This document shows positions 46,621 through 56,033 of a stretch of DNA of 64,000 bases, piece after piece (the first letter of the stretch is position 1; the number at the start of each line of letters is the position of its first letter). Made by a program: the position numbers and the translations under genes. Below the pieces are notes generated by a model. That model had not been told where the DNA came from and searched no databases. It saw only the letters and a list, made by a program, of their open reading frames with translations. The DNA is from Amycolatopsis sp. NBC_01480 (lineage in GTDB: Bacteria; Actinomycetota; Actinomycetes; Mycobacteriales; Pseudonocardiaceae), in NCBI RefSeq assembly GCF_036227205.1, contig NZ_CP109442.1:7502001-7566000 (forward strand). The letters are read 5' to 3'.

Positions 46621-47612
46621 CCGAGCTCGTCTTCGACGCCGTGAGCGTGCGGTACGGCGGCCGGCGCGGCCTGACCGCGGTCGACCAGACCAGCCTCACC
46701 GTCCCGTCCGGACAGGTCGTCGGCCTGGTCGGGGAATCGGGCTCGGGGAAGTCGACGCTCGCTCGCGCGGCGGTCGGGCTGGCCCCGGTCAGTTCAGGCC
46801 AGGTGCGGCTCGGCGGGGTGGACGTGCGGCGGCTGCCGCGGCGGCGGCCGTTGCAGATGGTGTTCCAGGATCCGTATTCCTCTTTGGACCCGCGGATGAG
46901 CGTCGGCGAGTCGATTGCCGAGGCGATCGGCCGGGACGTGCTGACCGGCCGGGCCGCGCGGCGGGCCGAGGTGGCGCGGCTGCTGGAACTGGTCAACCTC
47001 GACCCGGACCGGGCCGGGCAGCGGCCCGGGCAGCTCTCCGGCGGGCAGCGTCAGCGCGTGGCCCTGGCCCGGGCGCTGGCGGGGCGGCCGGAGGTGCTGA
47101 TCGCGGACGAGATCACCTCCGCCCTCGACGTCTCGGTGCAGGGCGCGGTGCTCAACCTGGTGCGGTCCGTGCAGCGGCAGCTCGGCCTGTCGATGCTGTT
47201 CATCTCGCACAACCTCGCCGTGGTGCGCTACGTCAGCGACCTGGTCGCCGTGATGTACCTGGGCCGTATCGTCGAGGCCGGGCCCGCGGAGCAGGTGCTC
47301 ACCGAGCCGCGGCATCCCTACACCCGCGATCTGCTCGCCGCGGCGCCGTCGGCCCACCGGTCCCTGTTCGACGTCGGCGCGGACGAGCCGGGCGAGATCG
47401 CCGACGCGGAGCCCGCCGACCCGCACCACCCGCCCGGCGGCTGCCGTTACCACACCCGTTGCCCGGTCGGCCCGCTCGTGCGGGACGACCGCCAGCTCTG
47501 CCTCCGGGCGGACCCGGCCGAGGACGCGGCCCACCGGCCGCACTCCGCGGCCTGCCACTTCAGCGAGGATCAGTCCCACCCGACCGCGATCTCCCGAGGA
47601 GCCAGCGCATGA
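46617..47612 (+). CDS. Oligopeptide ABC transporter ATPase, DppF-like
   Basis: The 331-residue protein has Walker A GESGSGKS at 39-46, Q-loop VFQDPYSSLDPR, signature LSGGQRQRVA, Walker B LIADEITSALD and H-loop ISHNLAVV. The C-terminal oligopeptide domain has GCRYHTRCP. It is the second ATPase of the importer, pairing with the ATPase half of the preceding fusion. It overlaps the peptidase fusion gene by ATGA. Confidence 0.93.
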   Translation: MTELVFDAVSVRYGGRRGLTAVDQTSLTVPSGQVVGLVGESGSGKSTLARAAVGLAPVSSGQVRLGGVDVRRLPRRRPLQMVFQDPYSSLDPRMSVGESIAEAIGRDVLTGRAARRAEVARLLELVNLDPDRAGQRPGQLSGGQRQRVALARALAGRPEVLIADEITSALDVSVQGAVLNLVRSVQRQLGLSMLFISHNLAVVRYVSDLVAVMYLGRIVEAGPAEQVLTEPRHPYTRDLLAAAPSAHRSLFDVGADEPGEIADAEPADPHHPPGGCRYHTRCPVGPLVRDDRQLCLRADPAEDAAHRPHSAACHFSEDQSHPTAISRGASA

Positions 47613-50600
47613 CCCGACGTCTGGGCATCGAAGACCTGTACGACCTCGCCGTCCCCAGCCAGCCCGCGTTGTCGCCGGACGGCAGCCGGATCGTCTACGT
47701 GCTGCGGACCGCCGACCGCGAGGGCGACCGGAACACCGACACACTGTGGGAGGTCGGCTCCCGCTCCGGCGAGGCCCGGCAGCTCACGCGGGGGACCGCG
47801 GACGCGGCGCCGGCCTGGGCGCCGGACGGCACCCGGATCGCCTTCCTGCGCGCCGAAGACGCGCCGCCGCAGGTGTGGCTCCTGCCGGCCGCCGGCGGCG
47901 AGGCCGAGCCGGTCACGAAGCTCCCGCTCGGCGCGGGCGCCCCGGTGTGGAGCCCGGACGGGAGCAAGATCGCGTTCGCGGCGGCGGTCGACCTGACCGC
48001 CGAGGACGGCGCGCCCGCGACGGAGGCCCCGGTGGTGGCCGACCGGCTGGACTTCAAGGCCGACGGGGCCGGGCTGCTCAAGACCGTGCGCAAGCACCTG
48101 CACGTCCTGGACGTCGAAACCGGTGAGGTCCGTCAGGTCACCTTCGGCGACTGGCACGCGGGCGACCCCGCCTGGTCGCCCGACGGCACCCAGCTGGCGT
48201 TCTCCGCGGCCCGGGACCACGACTCCGACCTCACTTTCCGTTCGGGGGCTTACGTTCTCGACGTGACCGCGCGGATCGCCGAGCCGCGGCTGGTCGGTTC
48301 CGGTGAGGGGATGGCCGGCCCGGTCGGCTGGACCGCGGACGGCGAGGCGCTGCTGGTCGTCGGCCGGACCGACACCGCGGTCGGCCACCTCGGGCTGCTA
48401 CGGGTGCCACTGGACGGCGGCGAAGCGGTCGACCTGGCCGCTTCCCTCGACCGCAACGTGATGTCCGGCGGCCCCGGCTACCCGGGCGCGCTCCCGCAGC
48501 TGGCCGGTGACACCGTGGTGTTCGCCATCCGTGACCGTGGCTGCACTCATCTGTACAAAGTGGACCTTACCGGTGGCGCTCCGCGTGCGGTGTTGACGGG
48601 CGACGGTCACGTGGTGTCCGGAATGGACATCGCGGGCGGCACGATCGCCGCTGTGCTGGCCACGGACACGTCGTTCGGCGAGGTCGTGGTGCTTGACCCG
48701 GAGGGCGGCCCGGTCGACGTGCGCACCAGCCACGGCGCGGCACTGTCCGAAGTGGACCTATTCGTCCGCGAGGAGCGGGAATTCACCATCGGCGACGGCA
48801 CGGTCGTGTCCGGCTGGCTGGTGCGCGACCCCGAGCGGACCGGTTCGCTGCCGTTGCTGCTCGACATCCACGGCGGCCCGCACAACGCCTGGAACGGCGC
48901 GGCCGACTCCGCGCACCTGTACCACCAGGTGCTGGCGGCGCGCGGCTGGGCGGTGCTGATCCTCAACCCGAGGGGCAGCGACGGCTACGGCGAGGCGTTC
49001 TACACCGCCGCGGTCGGCTCCTGGGGCGTGGCCGACGCCGCCGACTTCCTCGAGCCGCTCGACCAGCTGGTGGCCGAGGGCCTGGCCGATCCGGACCGGC
49101 TCGCCGTCACGGGGTACAGCTACGGCGGGTTCATGACCTGCTACCTGACCAGCCGGGACGACCGGTTCGCCGCCGCCGTCGCCGGTGGGGTGGTCAGCGA
49201 CCTGACGAGCATGGCGGGCACCTCGGACGCCGGGCACTACCTCGGTGTCCAGGAGGTGGGCACGCACCCGTGGGAGCACGAGTACGCGCAGTTCTCGCCG
49301 TTGACCGAGGTTTCGAAGGTGCGGACGCCGACGCTGATCGTGCACGGCGGGGCCGACGAGCGCTGCCCGGTCGGGCAGGCCGAGCAGTGGTTCACCGCCC
49401 TGCGCGAGCGCGGCGTGCCGTCCCGGCTGGTGCTGTACCCCGGCGGCGCGCACCTGTTCATCCTCGACGGCCCGCCCTCGCACCGCGCCGACTACAACCG
49501 GCGCGTCGTCGAGTGGGTGGAGCAGTACGCGCCCGCGGCGGACGGCGTTTCGCGGGTGCCGATCGAGGCCGCGCACTGGCGCCGCCGCCTGGCGGAGCTG
49601 TCGCGCAAGTACCGCGTTCCCGGTGCGGTGCTGGGGATTCTGCGGGTCGGCACCGGCGAGGAGGTGCACGCGAGCCACGGGGTGCTGAACAAGGCGACCG
49701 GCGTCGAGGTCACCGAGGACTCGCTGTTCCAGATCGGCTCGATCTCCAAGTTGTGGACCTCGACCGTGGTGCTGCGGCTGGTCGACGAGGGGCTGCTGGA
49801 GCTGGACGCGCCGATCGCCGACGTGCTGCCGGAGCTGCGGCTGGGCGACCCGGACGTGGCCAAGCAGGTGACCATGCGGCACCTGCTGACCCACACCAGC
49901 GGGATCGACGGCGACGTCTTCACCGACACCGGCCGCGGTGACGACTGCGTCGAGCGTTACGTCGAGCTGCTCGGCGAGACCGCGCAGAACCACCCGCTCG
50001 GTGCGACTTTCTCGTACTGCAACGCGGGTTTCGTGCTGATGGGCCGGGTGGTCGAGAAGCTCACCGGGCTGAGCTGGGACGCCGCGATGCGGGCGAAGCT
50101 GTTCGCCCCGCTCGGGCTGACGCACACCGTCACGCTCCCGGAGGAGGCCCTGCTGTTCCGGGCGGCCGTCGGGCACGCCGCAGTGGGCGACGCCGAGCCG
50201 GAGCCGGTGCCGACCTGGCAGCTGCCGCGGTCGATGGGCCCGGCCGGGCTGATCTCGGCCCGGGCCGCGGACGTGCTCGCGTTCGCGCGCCTGCACCTGT
50301 CCGGCGGCCTGACCGTGGACGGCGACCGGATCCTCACGGCGGAATCCGCCGCCGCGATGACCGAGAAGCAGGTCGACCTGCCCGACCGCCACACGATCGG
50401 CGACTCGTGGGGCCTCGGCTGGATCCGCGACGACTGGAACGGCCGCCGGATCATCGGCCACGACGGCAACACGATCGGCCAGTCGGCGTTCCTGCGGCTG
50501 CTGCCGGACCAGGGACTCGCGGTCACCCTGCTCACCAACGGCGGCAACGCGCACGACCTGTATGTGGAGCTGTACCGGGAGATCTTCGCCGAACTGGCGG

Positions 50601-50929
50601 GGGTGACCATGCCGTCGCCGCTCTCGCCGCCGTCGGTCCCGGTCACTGTCGACGCGACGCGTCACCTCGGTGTTTACGAACGGGCCGGCTCGGTGACCGA
50701 GGTGCTGGCAGGGGAGAGCGGGCTGCGGCTGAGGAACACGGTTACCGGGCCCTTGGCGGAGCTGATGCCGGAGAAGACCCAGGAATTCGACCTGGTGCCG
50801 GTTACGGACACACTGTTTGTCTTTCGCTCGCCGGGTGCGGCGAACTGGACGCCGGTCGTGTTCTACACCTTGCCGACTGGTGAGCCGTACGTGCATTACG
50901 GCGTCCGGGCGACGCCGAAGGTGTCCTGA
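47609..50929 (+). CDS. Fusion of S9 prolyl oligopeptidase-type peptidase with S12 beta-lactamase-type hydrolase
   Basis: The 1106-residue protein contains two full peptidases. Residues 1-390 form a beta-propeller (repeated SPDG and APDG motifs). The S9 catalytic domain follows, with Ser504 in GYSYGGFM, Asp in HGGADERCP and His in PGGAHLF. From about 650 comes an S12 domain with Ser711-I-S-Lys714, a tyrosine motif in FSYCNAGF and GHDGNTIGQ. The second half is the closest relative in the window of the protein at 39737. No signal peptide is visible. It likely degrades imported peptides, the S9 half taking L-peptides and the S12 half D-containing ones (inference). Confidence 0.88.
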   Translation: MTRRLGIEDLYDLAVPSQPALSPDGSRIVYVLRTADREGDRNTDTLWEVGSRSGEARQLTRGTADAAPAWAPDGTRIAFLRAEDAPPQVWLLPAAGGEAEPVTKLPLGAGAPVWSPDGSKIAFAAAVDLTAEDGAPATEAPVVADRLDFKADGAGLLKTVRKHLHVLDVETGEVRQVTFGDWHAGDPAWSPDGTQLAFSAARDHDSDLTFRSGAYVLDVTARIAEPRLVGSGEGMAGPVGWTADGEALLVVGRTDTAVGHLGLLRVPLDGGEAVDLAASLDRNVMSGGPGYPGALPQLAGDTVVFAIRDRGCTHLYKVDLTGGAPRAVLTGDGHVVSGMDIAGGTIAAVLATDTSFGEVVVLDPEGGPVDVRTSHGAALSEVDLFVREEREFTIGDGTVVSGWLVRDPERTGSLPLLLDIHGGPHNAWNGAADSAHLYHQVLAARGWAVLILNPRGSDGYGEAFYTAAVGSWGVADAADFLEPLDQLVAEGLADPDRLAVTGYSYGGFMTCYLTSRDDRFAAAVAGGVVSDLTSMAGTSDAGHYLGVQEVGTHPWEHEYAQFSPLTEVSKVRTPTLIVHGGADERCPVGQAEQWFTALRERGVPSRLVLYPGGAHLFILDGPPSHRADYNRRVVEWVEQYAPAADGVSRVPIEAAHWRRRLAELSRKYRVPGAVLGILRVGTGEEVHASHGVLNKATGVEVTEDSLFQIGSISKLWTSTVVLRLVDEGLLELDAPIADVLPELRLGDPDVAKQVTMRHLLTHTSGIDGDVFTDTGRGDDCVERYVELLGETAQNHPLGATFSYCNAGFVLMGRVVEKLTGLSWDAAMRAKLFAPLGLTHTVTLPEEALLFRAAVGHAAVGDAEPEPVPTWQLPRSMGPAGLISARAADVLAFARLHLSGGLTVDGDRILTAESAAAMTEKQVDLPDRHTIGDSWGLGWIRDDWNGRRIIGHDGNTIGQSAFLRLLPDQGLAVTLLTNGGNAHDLYVELYREIFAELAGVTMPSPLSPPSVPVTVDATRHLGVYERAGSVTEVLAGESGLRLRNTVTGPLAELMPEKTQEFDLVPVTDTLFVFRSPGAANWTPVVFYTLPTGEPYVHYGVRATPKVS

Positions 50930-50932
50930 CTG

Positions 50933-52123
50933 TCACCGGGCGCTGCGCAGGTCGTCGATGCGCGGCGCCCGGCTGCGAGGTGAGTCCAAACTGGACATCC
51001 GGACATCACCGAGTTGTTCCTGGACAAAGGTTTCGGCGCGGGAGACCGCCTCCTTGAGAGCCGCGTCCACACGGCCGAAAGCCAGCCAGGCGATCTCGCC
51101 CGCCTCCGGGTCGTACTCCCACAGCCCGGCGATCCGGCCCCGGTCGACGATGACCGGGCAAGGCGGGTCGGGCTCGTCGGCGAGGGTGCGGCTCTTGCTG
51201 CCGGGGGAGGGCCGACCCGCGTCCGACGGGTCGAGGAGACGGCTCAGCTCACGGTGCAGCAGGTGGATTCCGTCGATTCCGGCGACCAGCGCGTACGCGG
51301 GTTCGCGCGGTACGGTGAAGTCCTCGAAGGCGTCGGCCAGGTCGGGTGGCAGCAGTAGCCCGGTTTCGCCGACCGCGAGCAGGCCGAGGGGCTTGACCGC
51401 CTTCTTCGCGGCCGCCGCGGTCAGCCCGGAGAACCATCGGAAGTGCTTCAGCGAAGCCGGCGCCGCCCAGTCGAAGTACCGTTTCGCGAGTTCCGTGCGC
51501 GCCGTGTCCGGATCGGGCCCGCCGTGGGCGAGCGGCGACGGCGACCAGAGGACGTAGCCGAACCGCTGCTCGTCGAGCCGGCCGTGCACCGGGACCCGGC
51601 GGATTTGGCCCCGGGCCTGGAGGAGGCCGAGGGCGAGCGGGAGAGTGGTCGTCTGTCCGCGTTTACGGCCCTCGTCGCCGAGATGGCGGACGGCGTCGCC
51701 CACGGCGGTCTTGAGCGCGGCGACGTCGAGTGGCGCGGCTCCGAGTGAGGCCAGGACGGCGTCGTTCAAGCGGTCGATTTCCCCGGTCGTCACGCCGAGG
51801 TGCTTGACCGCCGCCGCCAGTTCGCCTTCCGGCGCCCCGGATCCCACGGCCAGCCCGAGCGCGAAGTCCGCTTTCGGCAGGACGTACGTGCAGCCGCGGG
51901 CCGACGGCAGTTCGTGCACCTCCTGGTCCGCGACCGCCCGGTCGACCGTTTCACGGTCGAGACCGGCGCGGGCGAAGAAGCCAAGATGCGGGTTCGAGCC
52001 GCCGACCGAACGGGCCCAGCCGGTACGGGTCAGCACCTCCGCGGGGCCGGTCAGCGAGCCGTCCAGGGCCTGGCGGCGGAACCACCACGCGCGCAGCTTC
52101 TCGAGCGGGACTTCGGCAGCCAT
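50933..52123 (-). CDS. Winged-helix DNA-binding protein, AlkZ/HTH_42-like
   Basis: The 396-residue protein resembles the winged-helix family that includes the DNA glycosylase AlkZ and related proteins. It has an N-terminal helix LEKLRAWWFRRQALDG, repeated wing-helix modules, ARGCTYVLPKADFALGL, and a central RRVPVHGRLDEQRFGYVLW. KHFRWFSGLTAAAAKKAV and a C-terminal PVIVDRGRIAGLWEYDPEAG follow. AlkZ unhooks interstrand crosslinks and is often encoded beside crosslinking natural products. No such cluster is evident here, so repair function is tentative. The ATG at 52123 gives the conserved start. It converges with the peptidase fusion with a 3-bp gap. Confidence 0.7.
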   Translation of the reverse strand: MAAEVPLEKLRAWWFRRQALDGSLTGPAEVLTRTGWARSVGGSNPHLGFFARAGLDRETVDRAVADQEVHELPSARGCTYVLPKADFALGLAVGSGAPEGELAAAVKHLGVTTGEIDRLNDAVLASLGAAPLDVAALKTAVGDAVRHLGDEGRKRGQTTTLPLALGLLQARGQIRRVPVHGRLDEQRFGYVLWSPSPLAHGGPDPDTARTELAKRYFDWAAPASLKHFRWFSGLTAAAAKKAVKPLGLLAVGETGLLLPPDLADAFEDFTVPREPAYALVAGIDGIHLLHRELSRLLDPSDAGRPSPGSKSRTLADEPDPPCPVIVDRGRIAGLWEYDPEAGEIAWLAFGRVDAALKEAVSRAETFVQEQLGDVRMSSLDSPRSRAPRIDDLRSAR

Positions 52124-52196
52124 GGCGGCATTATGGCTCCCGGTGCGCCCGACCCGCCGGATGTGGTCGGATGGCGGGGACGAGGAGGTGCGGACG

Positions 52197-52922
52197 ATGA
52201 GCGACGAGGCAGGCGAGGCCCGGCTGCTGGTGATCGACGACGAGCCGTTCCTGCGGGACGCGGTCGCCGCCTCGCTGCGGTTCCTCGGCTTCGACGTGAC
52301 CACCGGGGAGACCGGCGCCCAGGCGCTCAGCCTGATCCGGGACCGGCCGTTCGACCTGGTGGTGCTGGACGTCATGCTGCCGGACACCGACGGTTTCGAG
52401 GTCGTCCGCCGGCTGCGCCGGGACGGGCACCGGGTGCCGGTGATCTTCCTGACCGCCAAGGACACCCAGGCCGACAAGGTCACCGGGCTGACCCTCGGCG
52501 GCGACGACTACCTGACCAAGCCGTTCGGGCTGGAGGAGCTGGCCGCGCGCATCCGCTCGGTGCTGCGCCGCTCGCGCCCGCCCGAGACCGGGCCGCTGCT
52601 CACGTTCGCCGACCTGGAGCTGGACCAGGACACCTACGAGGTGCGCCGCGCCGGCCACCAGCTGGACCTCTCGCCGACGGAGTTCCGGCTGCTGCGCTAC
52701 CTGATGCTCAACCCGGGCCGGGTGCTGACCCGCGCCCAGCTGCTGGACCACGTGTGGGACTACGACTTCGGCGGCACCAGCACGGTGGTGTCCACCTATA
52801 TCGCGTACCTGCGGCGCAAGCTGGCGCAGTTCGGCACCGACCTGATCCACACGCAGCGCGGCGTCGGCTACAGCCTGCGGACGCCCCGCCCCGGCGACGC
52901 GGCGGCGACTGATGAGTCTTAA
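52197..52922 (+). CDS. Response regulator, OmpR family
   Basis: The 241-residue protein has a receiver domain with IDDE at 13-16, Asp58 in VVLDVMLP, and Lys in YLTKPF. The C-terminal winged helix reads LDLSPTEFRLLRYLMLNPGRVLTR, VSTYIAYLRRKL and HTQRGVGYSLR. AGGAGG at 52183-52188 fixes the ATG at 52197. It overlaps the kinase gene by 11 bp. It resembles the MprA/TcrA type of actinobacterial regulators. Confidence 0.93.
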   Translation: MSDEAGEARLLVIDDEPFLRDAVAASLRFLGFDVTTGETGAQALSLIRDRPFDLVVLDVMLPDTDGFEVVRRLRRDGHRVPVIFLTAKDTQADKVTGLTLGGDDYLTKPFGLEELAARIRSVLRRSRPPETGPLLTFADLELDQDTYEVRRAGHQLDLSPTEFRLLRYLMLNPGRVLTRAQLLDHVWDYDFGGTSTVVSTYIAYLRRKLAQFGTDLIHTQRGVGYSLRTPRPGDAAATDES

Positions 52923-54429
52923 GCGGCTGGTGCGCGGCCGGCTTCGGCTGCGAGTGCTCGTCCCGGTGGTGTCGGTGACGCTGGTGGCGCTGGTCGCGTT
53001 CGACGTCGCCGCGGTCACCGCGCTGCGCAGCTACCTGATGTCCCAGACCGACACCTCGCTGGCCACCGCCGCGCAGGCCGTGCGGCCCCAGCTCGACCAG
53101 CTGCCGCCCGGGCCGGAGCTGCCGCCCGGCGCGGACGTGATGCACCACCCGGACGCGATCGGCCGGTGGATCGACACCCACCACTTCCTGGTGGGGATGT
53201 ACAGCATGCTCTACATCCCGCTGATCAACGGCGTCCCGGACTTCCGCGGCGCGGTCGCCAACGAGGACGGCCCGCCGACCCCGGTCGTCGACGACCACGC
53301 GCCCAACGTGCCGGTGAACCTGTCCGACCTGGTCGTGAACGAGCGGACGCAGGACACCGTTTCGGCCCTCGGCGACCCGCTGCGTTCGATCGCCCTGCGC
53401 GGACCGAACGGGACTCTGGTGATCAGCACCAGCCTGCTCGACGCGGACCGGATCGTCGACCGGATGCGGCTGATCGTGGCCCTGGGTTCGGCCGCCGCCG
53501 TGTTGCTCATCGGCCTGGCCGTGTTCTGGTTGCTGCGGCGCGGGTTTCGCCCGATCGAAACGATGGCCGCGCAGGCCGACCGGATCACCGCCGGCGACCT
53601 CACCGACCGTGTCACCCCGCAGGACCCGAGCGGCGAGGTGGGCCGGCTCGGCGCGGCGCTGAACGGGATGCTGGCGCGCATCGAGGCGTCGGTGCAGGAG
53701 CGGGAGGCCGGGCAGGAGCTGATGCGCCGGTTCTTCGCCGACGCCAGCCACGAGCTGCGCACCCCGCTGGCCTCCCTGCGCGCGAACGCCGAGCTGTACC
53801 AGCAGGGCGCCCTGCCCGAACGCGCCCAGGTCGACGAGGTGATGGGCCGCATCGCGCTGGAGTCCCGGCGGATGAGCGGCCTGGTGGACGACATGCTCCG
53901 GCTGGCCCGCCTGGACCAGCACCCGGACCAGCAGCGCGAGCCGGTGGACCTGAGCGAGCTGGTGACCGCCCGCGTCGAGGAGGCGCGGGTGGCCGCGCCC
54001 GGGCACGAGTGGCACACCGAGATCGCCGACGGCGTGGTCGTGACCGGTGACGAGGAACTGCTGCGCCGCTCGGTGGACAACCTGCTGGCGAACGTCCGCG
54101 CCCACACGCCGGACGGCACCTCGGCCACGGTCGCGCTGCGCGACCACGGCGACAGCGAACACGGCGAGACGGTCGAGATCGAGGTCGCCGACAACGGCCC
54201 CGGCGTGCCGCCTGAACACCTGCCGCGCATCTTCGATCGGTTCTACCGCGCGGACACCGCCGCGCGCAGCCGGGGCTCCGGCCTCGGCCTGGCCATCGTG
54301 ACCCAGATCGCCACCGTCCACAATGGATCGGTGACGGCGGGGGCGAACGAGCCGCACGGGCTGTGGGTGCGGCTGAGCCTGCCGGTGGCACTCACACGGG
54401 ATTCACACGATTCTCGCGCGGAGTTCTGA
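52912..54429 (+). CDS. Two-component sensor histidine kinase
   Basis: The 505-residue kinase has two membrane helices (about residues 14-38 and 183-206) around a 145-residue extracellular sensor domain. A HAMP segment follows (PIETMAAQADRITAGDLTDRV), then HisKA with His280 in ADASHELRTPLASL. The HATPase domain has DNGPGVPPEHLPRIFDRFYR and GSGLGLAIV. It pairs with the OmpR-type regulator upstream. The glycosyltransferase gene 23 bp downstream may be a co-transcribed target. Confidence 0.92.
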   Translation: MSLKRLVRGRLRLRVLVPVVSVTLVALVAFDVAAVTALRSYLMSQTDTSLATAAQAVRPQLDQLPPGPELPPGADVMHHPDAIGRWIDTHHFLVGMYSMLYIPLINGVPDFRGAVANEDGPPTPVVDDHAPNVPVNLSDLVVNERTQDTVSALGDPLRSIALRGPNGTLVISTSLLDADRIVDRMRLIVALGSAAAVLLIGLAVFWLLRRGFRPIETMAAQADRITAGDLTDRVTPQDPSGEVGRLGAALNGMLARIEASVQEREAGQELMRRFFADASHELRTPLASLRANAELYQQGALPERAQVDEVMGRIALESRRMSGLVDDMLRLARLDQHPDQQREPVDLSELVTARVEEARVAAPGHEWHTEIADGVVVTGDEELLRRSVDNLLANVRAHTPDGTSATVALRDHGDSEHGETVEIEVADNGPGVPPEHLPRIFDRFYRADTAARSRGSGLGLAIVTQIATVHNGSVTAGANEPHGLWVRLSLPVALTRDSHDSRAEF

Positions 54430-54452
54430 AGTCCGGTCGACAGGCTGGCGCT

Positions 54453-55898
54453 GTGTCCGCACCAGCGCCGACTGCCCCGGCGGTATCCGCTCCCGAAGCG
54501 AAAGCCGCGCTGAGACCCAGGCTGGACCCCGTACTCCTCGTCCCCGCCCTGGTCACCCTGCTGAGCGCGGTCTGGGACCTGGCCACGCCCTCCTACTACG
54601 GCGACGAAGCGGCCACCCTCGACGCGGACGCGCGCTCGATCCCGGCGCTGCTGCGCCTGCTGACCAACGTCGACGCCGTGCACGGCGCCTACTACCTGCT
54701 CATGTGGCCGATCGTGCACACGTTCGGGATCGGCGAGGTCGTGGTGCGGCTGCCGTCGGCGCTGGCCATGGCGGCCGCGGCGGCGGGAGTCGCCGCGCTG
54801 GGGCGGCGGCTGCATTCGCCGCGCGCCGGGCTGCTCGCCGGGCTCGTGTTCGCGGTCTTACCGCAGGTCAGCCGGTACGGGCAGGAGGGCCGCTCGTACG
54901 CGTTGGTGCTCGCCTTCGCGGTGCTCGCGAGCTACCTGCTGGTGCGCGCGACCGACGAGTCACGGCGCCGATTCTGGCTCCGTTACGGCGGCGCGGTCGC
55001 CATGCTGGGTGTGCTCAACGTGTTCGGCCTGCTGCTGCTCGCCGGGCACGCGGTTTTCCTGCTGGCCCGCCACCGCCCGTTGCTGCGCCGCTGGCTGATC
55101 ACGGCCGGGCTCGGCTGCCTGCCCGCGCTGCCGGTGGTCGGGCTGGCCTGGCGGGAGCGCGACCAGCTCGGCTGGCTGAGCGCTCCGGGCGCGTCCGCCC
55201 CGGGTGACCTCGCCCTGTGGCTGGCGGGGTCGATCGGCTCGCTGGTGCTGGTGAGTCTCCTGATCGGGCTCGGGCTGCGGTCGCGGGCCGGCTCGGCGAC
55301 GGCCTGGCTCACGCTGACTTGGCTGATCGTGCCGCCGGCGCTGCTGCTGTCCGCAGCCGCGGTCGCCCTGCCGGTGTACGTGCCGCGTTACGTCGCCTAC
55401 TGCCTGCCCGCGCTGGCGCTGCCGGTCGGGGTCGGGCTGGCCGGGATCACCTTCGCGCCGCGGGTGATCGCGCTCGTGCTCATCGCCGTCCTCGGCCTGC
55501 CGACCCAGTTCGCGCAACGCCAGCCGGACGGCCACGGCGACAACGCCCGCGCCGTCGCGGCCGTGCTCACCCAGCACGAGCAGCCCGGCGACGGCGTGCT
55601 GTACCACTGCCTGAACTGCCACTATCCGGACATGCCCAGGGAATTCGCCTTCGCCTACCCGGCCGCCTTCGCCCCGCTCGACGACCTCGCCCTGGCCGAG
55701 TCGCCCAGCGCGTCGGGCACCCTGCGCGGCACGACGACCGACCAGGCCACGCTCGATCGCCGGATCGAAGGCGCGCGCCGGGTGTGGCTGATCGAGACGG
55801 GCGGCAAGAATCTGCCCGGCCCGCTGGCCGGCCGCGGCCTGCACCTGGCCGCGGTCTACCCGGCGGACAACGTCACCGTCGCCCTCTACGAGCACTGA
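54453..55898 (+). CDS. Membrane glycosyltransferase, GT39/ArnT-like
   Basis: The 481-residue integral membrane protein has about ten helices. SYYGDEAATLDADARS contains the Asp-Glu pair expected in the first extracytoplasmic loop of GT-C enzymes. RYGQEGRSYALVLAFAVLASY is typical of the ArnT/mannosyltransferase group. Such enzymes transfer sugar from polyprenyl phosphate outside the membrane. The C-terminal extracytoplasmic part includes CLNCHYPDMP and ends NVTVALYEH. GTG 54453 is the most plausible start, although its ribosome binding site is weak. Acceptor unknown. Confidence 0.75.
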   Translation: MSAPAPTAPAVSAPEAKAALRPRLDPVLLVPALVTLLSAVWDLATPSYYGDEAATLDADARSIPALLRLLTNVDAVHGAYYLLMWPIVHTFGIGEVVVRLPSALAMAAAAAGVAALGRRLHSPRAGLLAGLVFAVLPQVSRYGQEGRSYALVLAFAVLASYLLVRATDESRRRFWLRYGGAVAMLGVLNVFGLLLLAGHAVFLLARHRPLLRRWLITAGLGCLPALPVVGLAWRERDQLGWLSAPGASAPGDLALWLAGSIGSLVLVSLLIGLGLRSRAGSATAWLTLTWLIVPPALLLSAAAVALPVYVPRYVAYCLPALALPVGVGLAGITFAPRVIALVLIAVLGLPTQFAQRQPDGHGDNARAVAAVLTQHEQPGDGVLYHCLNCHYPDMPREFAFAYPAAFAPLDDLALAESPSASGTLRGTTTDQATLDRRIEGARRVWLIETGGKNLPGPLAGRGLHLAAVYPADNVTVALYEH

Positions 55899-55917
55899 AC
55901 GCCGCGGCCCGAAACAA

Positions 55918-56019
55918 CCCCAATGTGGCGTTGGTTGCTCCAGCCCTGCCCCACCACCACCCTCAACGGAGGCGCTCCGCGCCCAGCCCTGATTCCACGC
56001 AACCAACGCCACATTGGGG
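55918..56019. repeat. Perfect 21-bp inverted repeat around a 60-nt spacer
   Basis: The left arm (55918-55938, beginning CCCCAATGTGGCGTTGG) is exactly complementary to the right arm (55999-56019, ending CCAACGCCACATTGGGG). It fills the 135-bp gap between the converging glycosyltransferase and pqqB genes. It could terminate both transcripts or be a mobile palindromic element. Confidence 0.7.
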
Positions 56020-56033
56020 CGGATGCGACCGGG

